Part shown: in pieces, positions 46,242-56,112 of the stretch
How the letters are laid out: each line of letters opens with the position of its first letter
Position numbering within the stretch: the first letter of the stretch is position 1
Assembly: GCF_029784155.1 (NCBI RefSeq)
Contig: NC_073692.1
Location: 277,656,413-277,720,412, forward strand
Origin: Uranotaenia lowii
Taxonomy: Eukaryota; Arthropoda; Insecta; Diptera; Culicidae
Direction of reading: 5' to 3'
Length of the DNA: 64,000 bases
The notes under the pieces: model-generated
Told to the model about the DNA's origin: nothing
What the model saw: only the letters and a program-made list of their open reading frames with translations
Database searches by the model: none
Position numbers and translations under genes: made by a program

Positions 46242-46455
46242 TATCTCCAACTCGTTGTCGTTATCGTCATCCTGTTATTACTGGACAAGCCGATTTGGTC
46301 AGCTTCGGACCCGCAGGCCAGCATACACTTCGTCTTGAAAGTTTTAATCATCAACCCAATCCTTCCTGCTTTGCGTTTCAGTTTGCGGCAGATCTCCTTA
46401 GCCGCCGCAGATATCAATGTCGTCGGCTAAGCTGATAAGTTGACTGGATCTGTTG
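46242..46455 (-). pseudogene. RTE-like LINE fragment around the RT active site
   Basis: On the minus strand, across frames: FNRSSQLISLADDIDI, then KEICRKLKRKAGRIGLMI and KTKCMLACGSEADQI. The same order appears in the larger copies at 54.3-56.1 and 58.2-61.3 kb. The motif is LADD in place of FADD, and a stop follows it. The fragment lies flush against the A-rich 3' end of the R1-like element. Confidence 0.8.
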
Positions 46456-48139
46456 AAAATCTGGTAATTCAAGGCGTAGATAGTCAGCTTGAATTTCTTG
46501 ATCTGATGATCACGTTCAAATCTGCTACAAAATCAACCGTTTTACGTGGTTTTACTATACAGTTTATCTTTTTTAAAGTATCTTTATTTTGTTACTCAAT
46601 AATCACAAATTTCAAAAAAAAAAACATTGCATTCAAACGAAATTATGTATGAAATTTTGTTTGTAATGAATAAAAAATTGATGTCCAACCGTGCCCCATA
46701 ATATCTGAAGAAACCTCAATTGCTCATGTCGATGTCGATTACATAACCATTAGAAACTATTATTGGTTCGGTCGTGTTAGCCTAGGGTTATATGAATCCG
46801 TTCGCAAAACTGGAAACCGATGAAATAGAAAGTACATATTTTTAATAGTTCCTGCTCTAAAAGGGTTCGCAAGATGAGCACCAGCAAACGTTCGTTTCAT
46901 GCATGCTGCGAGCCAACAAGGAAACAAATCCAACGACGATGACGACGCCGGAGAAAGCGATGCCTCTTCGTGTTTCTAATTTAGATTTGAACGATATAGA
47001 AATTCCATTCGTGTTGTGCTTTTTCGGAATTTCTTGCAGCAGCATTTCATTATCCAATAGAGGTACCCGGCCAGCAGCCCATCACGTTCAAAACGAAGGG
47101 GAAAGGAAAGCCCCTTTAGGTTTGCCCAGCCTTCGCACACTCACACCGCTCCGAAGGTTGTTTTAATTTCCCATTAGAATTGCGGTATTATGATGAGCAG
47201 CAGATAAGCGGGAAAGTTATGGAATCGTTTTCCACCATCATCGTCCTCGTCATCGTCATCAACAATGTTGGTACCTTGGACTACCTTCAGCTCACAAATT
47301 GGTTTCTTGAGGATGCCGTTTCGTCGAAAATAGCGAATGAATAATCTATTAAACTCTGTTCAAACATTTTACTACCAGTAGCAAACTATCGAGTTTGTTG
47401 GGACTCATTGATTGTAAATTGGAAATTTTATGAATGCTTTCCATGCATACTGAACTATAAAAAGAAAGAAGACATACATCGTTCTGCTAAGAAATAATGG
47501 TCATTCATTGCAAACATTTTATCGTCTTTGTAGAAGTTTGGAACCTGTAGACTGTGTAGACAGAGGATAAACAGGAAAAAATCTATTTAAGCATAACCAC
47601 TACTCACTACACGTTTTGATACTCACCGGGTGTCAATCAAGTAGAAATGTGTTCTGAATAAGAAAATAGCATATCTTTTTATCCGATTACATCCAAGTCA
47701 AAATGCTAATTTAATTTGAAGCAGCAAATGACAATCATAATTTGAGGAATCCAGAAAATCTCCCCTGTGGTCAGCTGTCAACAAGAATTACGATGTGATG
47801 AATTCCAAAGGTTGTATCTTAGATGATGAAATTAACTGGAAGTATGTGTGATTTTTTTTTCATTCAACACTGGACATCAGGAGCGAAAGAAATATGATAG
47901 GTAGCAAAGTGTTTATTCCAAAATGAAACGTCTATTTCTTCATCGGTTCCCTCAGTCAATTCATGTTGTTAGTGGCTAATCCATTGAATATCTTCAACAT
48001 AAAATGTCCCAGTTTATTGAACCCCTAAGTTGATTGTTTGAACTGGTAAAAGTGCATTGCAACTTTTTTTGTAATATTTAAAAAAACACTGTAGATTCCT
48101 CTAGCACTTTGCTTCTTCTAAATAATGGGCTTGTGACGT
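46456..48139. other. Non-coding DNA
   Basis: No gene recognised. 46860-47330 is less AT-rich, with GAC/GAT-rich short-period sequence at 46930-46960 and CATCGTC-type repeats at 47230-47260, and may be unique host DNA. Confidence 0.45.
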
Positions 48140-48228
48140 GATATAGCTGAGTTGGCAAGTCAGTTGCTTCCTGAGCCGTTGTCCGTGAGCTCGAGCTCAA
48201 GAGTAAACAAAAAAAAAGAAGAAAAAAT
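48140..48228 (+). repeat. tRNA-derived SINE-like unit, copy 1
   Basis: TAGCTGAGTTGGCAAGTCAG (A-box-like) and GTGAGCTCGAGCTC (B-box-like) are about 40 bp apart, followed by GAGTAAACA and an A-rich tail. The relative at 49141 shares all three blocks. A weaker third piece (GCTCAGTTGAAAAGTCAGTT) lies at 48259. Confidence 0.65.
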
Positions 48229-48359
48229 CTTGTTAACAATAATACAATTCTGAGATAAAGCTCAGTTGAAAAGTCAGTTGGAAAGTACAAAGCAAATGAG
48301 ATTTCAATAAATGGAGTTAAGCAAAAGTGCCAGATTTTCATAAGAATGTTCAGAAATAT

Positions 48360-49114
48360 CCCAAGCAACCAAAAGTCACCTATTTACTTGAATGAAGGCA
48401 TTGAAGGTTACATATTGGCTGACAAATAGAATCAACTGCAAAATTCCCTTTAGTGAACTTTATGTACTCATTAATGAACTTGAAAGTTGCAAAAGCAATT
48501 AATACGTACGTTGTACGAGACTTAAGTAGCATATACGGCACAAAAGTGCTCAAAACGGGATTTTGTAAGTCACAAAAAGTGCATTGAGGTGCTTTAAAAA
48601 TCAAATCACCACTTTGAGTTTTAGTTTTAGTTAGAACAACATCTAGGCGTGGTCTGGTGGTAGCATGTTCGATTCTCACCATGAAGGTCGGGGTTCGATC
48701 CCCAAGTCGGGCAAGTTTTTATTTCAATTAGTAATTTGGTAATTGAGTTACCATTCTGATGCGATATATGTAGGAAATGTAGGAAAAAAGCAATTAAGCA
48801 ATTTATCGAGTTTGGAATCCGGCGCGTGGCATCATGGCGGCACCATATACAGAACATAGTACATAATCAAGAGAAGGTGATGCCAAGGATGCAGTTGAGA
48901 TACAGAGGGATTTTTTTTTTCTCATTTTTCTATTTTTTGCAAGCTGAACTAAAAGGTCGCTGGAAATTGAATAGAAGATCATTAAGACTTGTTTTGGAAC
49001 TCGAAAGTATCAATAAGAACTTAAATTTTGAGCTGCATAGAAAATACTTCATATCAATGATGGGGCTGAGTAAGCGTTTTTGTACCTGTTATATGGGACT
49101 TTTGGTTGCTTGGG
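48360..49114. mobile_element. Nonautonomous TIR element with an internal tRNA-like module
   Basis: The ends CCCAAGCAACCAAAAGTC are perfectly inverted over 18 bp, giving 755 bp, with AT on both outer sides. No longer target duplication was found and no transposase is encoded. Near the centre lies the tRNA-like module at 48646-48713. SINE-like units of another type lie on both sides of it (48140 and 49141), so it may have inserted among them. Confidence 0.75.
48646..48713 (+). other. tRNA-like pol III promoter module
   Basis: An A box TGGTCTGGTGGTAG (48650) and a perfect B box GGTTCGATCCC (48692-48702) lie 42 bp apart, and the T arm GGGGTTCGATCCCC can pair. The anticodon and acceptor arms do not pair well, so this is a tRNA-derived repeat module and not a working tRNA gene. 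Confidence 0.65.
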
Positions 49115-49140
49115 ATCACTTTAACAAACAAGTTATTCAT

Positions 49141-49228
49141 CATTGCTCAGTTGGCAAGTCAGTTGCCTCCTGAACCGATATTCGCGAGTTCGTACCCAAA
49201 AGTAAACAAGAATTGTATCGAATATATT
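49141..49228 (+). repeat. tRNA-derived SINE-like unit, copy 2
   Basis: TTGCTCAGTTGGCAAGTCAG, GCGAGTTCGTACCC and AAAAGTAAACAAG match the unit at 48140 in order and spacing. Confidence 0.65.
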
Positions 49229-50334
49229 TTTTAATAACTGTCCGCCAACTGCAACGTTGATATAAAGTCGCAAATGCCATAAAGATGGTAAAACGTTTAT
49301 AATATTAAACAAACAAAAATCAAAAACTCCGATATTTTTTTATCAATATAAATCCAATTGCTTTAAGTAAAGAATGGAATCACGTGAAGTTGCGCACTCT
49401 CTTACAACTTTGACAAGCTTTTTTCATGAAATTTTCACACAATTTAGTTCGAATATCCAACTACCACACCACAGAATTTGGAGACTGTACTATGTACTAG
49501 AAACGAAGATACAGCTATTCTAGAAAAAAAGGGAAAATTTGGAGCAGCTTCACTAAAATCGCCGTATCTTTGACAATTGACATGACAAATGACATTGAAA
49601 ATAGGGTAGGTGTTCCTAATTTGGCATGTGTACCTAACGTTAACATACCGTTTGATTATGTTTTTGTGCTACGATATTTTTTAATTATCACAACTACAAA
49701 AAACTGATAATGTAACGGATCATTTTAACTTTAATCATACACACAATTTAGTTTTCTAACTCCTAAAATTTTTAATTAAAAACTTTTTTTTTTTAATATG
49801 TCCTAATTGAACGAGATTCTTTGCATGTTTCGTAAAAAAACACAGATTTAGAAATGGAAGGTATAAGCTGAACTTTTCAACCGATTTTTTTTGAAATTTT
49901 TTGTCGGATTGTTAATCACAATGATTTTTGTAATTAGACAGTTAAACTCATGTTTTTTCAAGTAAAAACTTAAAAAAAAATCTATGTCTTTTTTCAGTGG
50001 GTTCCTAATTATAGACATAGTCAAAATGTTCTCAACTACTCTAAAATTTAAGCGTTTTATATTAACTTTATTTTCAACTTACTGTAAAATAAAAATTTAA
50101 ATCATGATTATTTTTTTTAACTATAGTGTATTTCAAAGCTATATCTATATGTCGAAAATATATTTTTGAAAGATTTTACTGAGCGCTGTTTGAGAAACCC
50201 GAAGAAGTTCTGGAAATAGACATGAAGCTTCAAAGCTTAGAGAAACCATGGCAATAATTGAATTTAAAGAAGCTATTAATAAAAACCATGTGACTATTAA
50301 AAAAGAAAAACTTATCCATATTCATGACTTGATG
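49229..50334. other. AT-rich non-coding DNA
   Basis: No gene recognised. The motif GTTCCTAATT and related TCCTAATT occurs near 49610, 49800 and 50005, hinting at an old interspersed repeat also echoed near 53255-53480. Confidence 0.45.
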
Positions 50335-50342
50335 GGCATGAC

Positions 50343-51184
50343 CAGGCTTCCGAAAAGTACAACTTTGCTATGACAGCTTTTTCCTTGCCAAACAAACTGT
50401 CTCGGTTTTCCTTACCACTCGGTTCGCTGCTGTACCGTCGGTAACGAATCGTAATGCTTCGGCTACATCGCACACGTGCGAGAACCCAGGCTGTATCTGA
50501 ACAATCTGCTCAAAGCATGCGTTGCCGAAAGTGTTGTGCTTTAAGCTGTAGCGAACCCAACCGACAGTTCGGATTTCATCCCCCCATCCTCCTGTTTCGA
50601 AAATAATTTCATCCTAACTGTCGGCTGCAGGGCGTGACAGTTTGGGCAGGACTGTCACGGGTGACTGTCGTGCCCATACCGTACCCATGCCTGATCGTAT
50701 GCGCTGCTGCTCGGTTTCGAATAGATCGACGTAGCCATCTATTCGCACCGAGCAGCAGCATACGATCGGCGCGTAACTTGATATGTGGTGCCGGTGCTGG
50801 TTAGGCGAAAAGGGGAGGGGAAGGGAGGGTGATTGCGGTGATCACCACCCGCAGTAGCTTCAAGCAAAAGGAAAATACGTTCGTTCGAAATCAACTCAGC
50901 CCGAGCGAATCTCGGCTACAGTCGGACGGAGTAAGTAGTACGGTCATGCGAAATTCAACGCATTGAAAACTGTCACGAAGATTTTCCCAAAACTGTCACG
51001 AAGCTTAAAAAAATTTCATACCCACGAACAAACTCTCGCATGAGGTAAAACAAGCCATCGCTGTACATCGCACGACCGCTCCTTTTAAAACTGTCGGGGA
51101 AGAAATATTCGGGAAGCTTTCATCGAGGTGCATGTGCGACATTCGCAAGAATACTGTCGTTCGCCAGTACTTTTCGGAAGCCTG
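50343..51184. mobile_element. hAT-type nonautonomous element, 842 bp
   Basis: The ends CAGGCTTCCGAAAAGTAC are perfectly inverted over 18 bp, and the 8-bp duplication GGCATGAC flanks them exactly (50335-50342 and 51185-51192). An 8-bp duplication with CAG-starting ends is the hAT hallmark. No transposase frame is present. The body is GC-rich against AT-rich flanks and contains repeated ACTGTCA/TGACAGT words, including AACTGTCACGAAG twice (50967, 50990), as expected for subterminal transposase sites, and the hairpin 50693-50766. Confidence 0.92.
50693..50766. other. Pre-miRNA-like perfect-stem hairpin inside the hAT element
   Basis: GATCGTATGCGCTGCTGCTC (50693 onward, stem to about 50726) pairs with the stretch ending GAGCAGCAGCATACGATC (50737-50766) over about 30 bp with one 2-3 base bulge and one mismatch. 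The loop is about 10 nt. Size and shape resemble a miRNA precursor, but any transcription is unknown. Confidence 0.8.
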
Positions 51185-51402
51185 GGCATGACCATTGTAC
51201 AAATGTTCAAAGAAAATAGCTGTTCGAAATTCAAAAGAATCAATTTGAATCATTGAACCATTTGTTTTTTACTTCAACAAAAAAAATCGTTTTCTCGAAA
51301 ATTGTTGGAGATTTCAACATAAATTTTTTTTTGTATGAGCAAATCCACTGCCACCAATTTATTTGATCTATTGTGGAGTAACCCAATTTACTATTTGTCT
51401 GA

Positions 51403-51935
51403 TTACGTCGTACTGTCATCATTAATTGAGATGTCAGTTGTAGACGAAGTCAAGACATAATTCCAGTTTGGGATGGTGTTTCTTATGAATCCCACCACCT
51501 TACTGGCCTTGATCTTGCAAATGTCATCGGGCGTTAGGATTCGCTTACCAAGAACTTTTAGTCGATGTGTCATAAGATATCCACAGTCACACATTAAGTG
51601 CTCTGCAGTTTCTACTTCAGTTTTACAGAACCGGCACATATCATTACTAAGTTTGCCAATTTTTTTAAGGTGGTAATTGCATGGACAATGCCCTGTTAAA
51701 AGGTCTGTAAATGTTTTCAGATCACTTTTCGACAGGCTCAAAAGGTCGCGAGTTTTCTTTGAATCGGGCTTTATGAATATTTTTGATTGCCTAGCACCAA
51801 TAACTACAAGCCATTTGAATTTTATTTTTAAATTTTCCCAAGTTTTTAGTTCTTTGTTTAGTGCACTAGTTGATACTCCACAGAAAGGTTTTGGCCCGGT
51901 CATTGGCCCTTCCGATCCTCTCCTAGCCAGTAAAC
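51403..51935 (-). pseudogene. I/Jockey-group LINE ORF2 tail (post-RNase H region)
   Basis: From 51935 down: LARRGSEGPMTGPKPFCGVS, the linker that follows an RNase H domain, then KTRDLLSLSKSDLKTFTDLLTG, HCPCNYHLKKIG, and a Cys-His motif CRFCKTEVETAEHLMCDC, ending VVGFIRNT. This order is well known from insect LINEs of the I/Jockey group that carry RNase H. About 175 codons remain open to the stop at 51403. Everything upstream is missing, consistent with 5' truncation. No poly-A tail is obvious. Confidence 0.83.
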
Positions 51936-52015
51936 ATAAAATTTACTCCAATGTATAGAGAACAGATGTCTGTTCATGTGTATTTAGAACTTTTAAACAC
52001 ATATTTCAGCTGATC

Positions 52016-52386
52016 TTCCAATAAGGCTGGAACAAATATCAATTTCTTCTTTTGTCACCCCTAACCCACCCCCCTTCGAAATTTCCAAAAAATCCAAAGG
52101 GGGAAATAAATAAAATTTGGAATATTTTATGTAAATTTCAAAAAAAAAATTCCAATATTCGAAAGAATACAAGACCAAACAACAATTATTTAAAGATGGG
52201 AGTAATTTCATCTTTTATTTTCTTTATTTTATTGAATTTTTTGATAAAAAAAAATTATTTGATATTTAGGTTTTGTGCAATGATACTGTATTTCAGTTTA
52301 TTTGTTTTTCACATTGTCCCCCTCTCACGATGTTCCAACTCCGAGTGACAAAAGAAGGATTTGAAATTTGTTCCGGCCTAATTGAA
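52016..52386 (+). repeat. MITE-like TIR repeat, copy 3 of 3 (best ends)
   Basis: The ends pair over about 40 bp: AATAAGGCTGGAACAAATAT on the left and, reversed, AATTAGGCCGGAACAAATTT on the right, each followed by CTTCTTTTGTCAC. The interior matches the copies at 15762 and 32694. At 371 bp and without coding capacity it fits a MITE; no clear target duplication was identified. Confidence 0.85.
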
Positions 52387-54284
52387 GAACAAGAGGACAA
52401 TTTCTTGGAGTCGGCTATCAACCAGGAAAATCTAAATTTGTCACATGTATTTAATGGGCGATGATAGTCCAAACCTTCTCAATTCGTTCTCAAATCGAAG
52501 ACCAATCTGAGAAACCTACACACGATAGAAAAGCACTGAAAGGTTATTCTTTTATCGAAGCATATCATCTAATTCCGTATTAATTTTTATTTTTATTAAT
52601 TCTTTGAACATGTGACAAACTTGCAAAGCCGATGATTTTTCGCAGCTCTTGAAGCTACCTCAGACACCACAAAAAAAAAGAAACATCGTAACTACAGAAA
52701 AAAATATTTTCCTGTTCTATCAGCTGGAACCCGCATTGACGAACTAACAAAAGCAATGGATGAAAACAAGTAGTTAGAAGAGGGAAAAGTAAAAGAATGA
52801 AGAAAGACTAAAAAATATTAGAAAAGTAAACCATCAAGTTTAAGGAAGCTTCTCAACAAGATCGAACAAGAAAATCGAAATGGAAAATTGAAAAAAGAGT
52901 CTGAATTAAATACACTGTAAACTAATTTGTATCTATTACTTAAAATTTTCTATTTATTCAAATATGATAAATGTTAAATGAAAAAAGAAGTTTAAAAAAT
53001 TAAAGTTTCATCTGTCAGAATTGAAAAATTAAAAGTTAGATTTTATAAGCTAAACATCCATTACTCTCTTCAAAAACTGACATAAACGAACTTGTTGTAT
53101 AAGCATGTTTTCTTTGGTCGTATTCCAAAAATATTATTCATGTTATGATGAAAAGGTATGCTTTAAGAATTTTCTCAATAAACGAATAAGAAAGATAAGC
53201 AGAATTAGGAAATAATACTGGGTACACTGATACACTTTTTCTTTATATGTGCATAATTAGGAACACATATGTTAACAATTTGGAACAATTAGTGTCAAAA
53301 TAGGATCATCGATACACCTTAAAAACACATTTATTTTCGAAAATTAAAGCTTTAAATGATTGTTTAAAACTCCAACCGAGTGCTTTGAAGAATTTGTAAC
53401 TTAGTAATCTAAAAATTTTATACCTTGCAGTTGAAGATTTGGCTTACTCTTATCAAATCTAAAAACCCCTGACCTGCGAAATTAGGCACACTTACCCTAC
53501 TAGAAATTTGGCCAAAGATGAAAAAATATTTGGCCAAGCTTCATCAACTCGATCAAAAATGGTGCCTGTCTGAAAATGAGGTCCATTTTCGCACAACAAA
53601 CGATTTCATTCTGAATTGGGCGAATGTTTGTTTGAAAAACATCGTAATTAATATTTTTTCTTGGTTTTTTCTTCCACAAATTCAAAATTTATCACGAAGA
53701 ATGTTGTAAATTTATAAAAACTTCATTCGTGCTTTGTTTAGGACAAGAAACTATTTCAAAAGAGTTCAAAATAAGATGAACAGAGTTTCAGAAATGACCT
53801 GCCTGAATATAGGTGAGAATGGCGATACTTGATCCCATTTTATTATTTTCTTACTACCTTTTTGGAAAAATTGGCAACTCGCCGTCTTTTGCATTTTCTG
53901 AAGCAACAAGTTGTTTTAGAAACGTCGCGTTTTAAGAATTAACTACTATCTGAAAATATTTCCAAAATAATTTTGCCTCATTGCTCTTTGATAAGCTTTT
54001 TTTTTTTTTTTTTTAATTCAGAAAAAAATAAAAAAAAAATCCTCGTAAGCTACACACCTTCAGCATTTTTTGTGCAAATTTTCAACCAAAAATTCCCAAC
54101 GAGTGATTTTCTATAGCGTTTGCAAAGCGATGCAATATGATGTGACGCATTTTTATCCTACTCTTAAAGAGTGTCCATTTACCGGCCATTTTTCCGTTCC
54201 CGGGAATAGAGAAATCCGACGGCCAATTTCCCGGGAATTCCTGGGATCCCGGGAAATGTTTGAAACGTATCGAAACATGTCCTA
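52387..54284. other. AT-rich non-coding DNA
   Basis: No gene recognised. It includes a diverged copy of the GATACTTGATCCC repeat at 53811-53905. Near 54190-54265 several CCCGGGAATTCC/GGGATCCCGGGA-like palindromic words cluster just outside the RTE-like copy. Confidence 0.45.
53811..53905 (+). repeat. GATACTTGATCCC dispersed repeat, copy 2
   Basis: AGGTGAGAATGGCGATACTT, then GATCCC and TTATTATTTTCTTA, with CAACTCGCCGTCTTTTGC further on. It matches 8142-8189 and, reversed, 56533-56620 (which also has ATTCGCCGTCTCTTGC). Confidence 0.65.
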
Positions 54285-56112
54285 CCCAGCATATCCGGCC
54301 TGCCTTCACCACCTTCTGGATACTGGGTTCGCCGTAGAGTCGCGCGAGCTCGTGGTTCATCCTTCGCCTCCACACTCCGTTCTTCTGTACGCCGCCAAAG
54401 ATGGTTCTAAACACTCGTCACTCGAATACTCCAAGTGTACGCAGGTCCTCCTCGAGCAATAACTATGTCTCGTGTCCGTAGAGGACAACCGATGTAATGA
54501 GCGTCATGTACAGGTTACACTTCGTGCGAGGGCAGTTGCTTGTGGAATCCATAGTAGGTACGAATTCCGCTGATCATTCGCTCCGGTTCTTACTGCTGGT
54601 GTCATTGCTTGTGGTCACCAGTGAGCCGAGATAGACAAAGTCTTTGATTATCTCCAGCTAATCGTCGTCGATCGTGACCTTGTTATTACTGGAAAAGCGG
54701 GGTCTCAGGTCCGCAGGCCAATATCGTCTTGGACGTATTAATCATCAACCCAATCCTTCCTACTTCGCGTTTCAGTTTTCTGTAGACCTCCTCCACCGCC
54801 GCAGATGATCTGCCGACTTTATCAATGGCATCGGCAAAGCAGATAAGTTGACTAGATCTGTCCCTCGTTGAATATCACTTTCTAACGCCACGTTGAACAT
54901 CATGCTGGATAGACCATCGCCTTGTTGAAGCCCCCTGCGCCATTCGAATGAACTTGACAATTCTCCCGAAATCCGCACACAGCACTGCGTTCCTTCCATT
55001 GTCACCTTGATTAGTCTGGATTAGTCCGGAAATGCCGTTCTCGTTCATGATTTTCCATAGTTCGTCACGGTCGATCGTGTCGTAAGCGTCTTTGAAGTCG
55101 ATGAATAGATGGTTCGTAGGGACTCGGTGATCACGGCATTTTTGGAGGATTTGTCGTTGAGTGAAGATCTGGTCCGTTGTAGACCGTCCCTCCATGAAGC
55201 CGGCCTGATGACTTCCCACGAATCTGTTTGGTTGTGGCGTTAGGCGGTGGAGTAGGTTTCGGGGCAGCACATTGCAGCATTTAGGACAGTGATTGCTCGG
55301 TAGTTCTCACAGTCCAATTTGTCGCCCTTCTTGTAGATGGGGCATATTACCCCCTCCTTCCACTCTTCCGGTAGCTGTTCTGTTTCAAAGATCCGAACCA
55401 ACAACCGGTGTAGGCAATCGGCCAACTTGTCCGGGCCCAATTTGATGAGTTTAGCTGCAATACCATCCTTCCCAGCAGACTTGTTGCCATTCAGCTGACT
55501 AATGGCTTCCTTAACTTCACTCATCGTTGGGAGTGGCTCCACTTCATCATTGGCTATGTCGGCGACGTATCTTTCCCCACCGTCTTGATTTTCTGCATGT
55601 GCGCCTTTCAGGTGTTCATCGAAATGCTGCTTCCACCTTTTGATTATCTCACAATTGCAGGTCAAGATGCCTCCGTCCTTATCCCGGCACATTTTTGCTT
55701 GCGACACGAAGCCTGTGCGGTATGCTTTGAGTTTCTGATAGAACTTTCATGTTTCTTGAAAACGATGCCGTTGCTCTAGCTCCTCCAGCTCCTCCTCTTC
55801 CAGGCGGCACTTCTTCTCTTGGAAATTTATGACTCTCTGCCTCTTCCGCTATCGGCGGTTTTCCACATTTCGATGGATGCTTCTTTGCACTACTGCCGGC
55901 CGCACTGCTTGCTTTTCGTCCGTCACTCTCCTACACTCCTTGTCGAACCAGTCGGTCAGTCAGTTCATTCCACATGACCGATGACGTTCTCCGCAGCACT
56001 GTTGATGGCTGTCATGATTGTATCCCAACAGTCCTCGAGAGGGGCTTCATCAAGCTTGCCTTCTGCCGGCAGCGCTGCTTCGAGCGATTGTGCGTAGTCT
56101 GCTGTGACCTCA
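54285..56112 (-). pseudogene. RTE-like LINE, internal and 3' part, copy 2
   Basis: Reading from 56112 down: GKLDEAPLEDCWDTIMTAIN, several breaks, MSQAKMCRDKDGGILTCNCE, TMSEVKEAISQLNGNKSAGKDGIAAKLIKLG (55520), EEWKEGVICPIYKKGDKLDCENYRAITVLN, SHQAGFMEGRSTTDQIFTQRQ and FIDFKDAYDTIDRDELWKIM (55110), then RRGLQQGDGLSSMMFN. The C-terminal part MNHELARLYGEPSIQKVV runs to WVGHV, where it stops matching at about 54285. The endonuclease and the catalytic FADD segment are not both intact. Unlike the copy at 58.2-61.3 kb it keeps the block after NKS. Many frameshifts make it nonfunctional. Confidence 0.83.

Noticed and set aside
48646..48713. Functional tRNA gene
   Set aside because: The A and B boxes are good, but the acceptor and anticodon arms do not pair; it is internal to a TIR repeat.
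54190..54265. CCCGGGAATTCC/GGATCCCGGG cluster as a cloning artefact or linker
   Set aside because: The words vary and grade into AT-rich DNA, which looks like diverged local repeats and not a synthetic linker.
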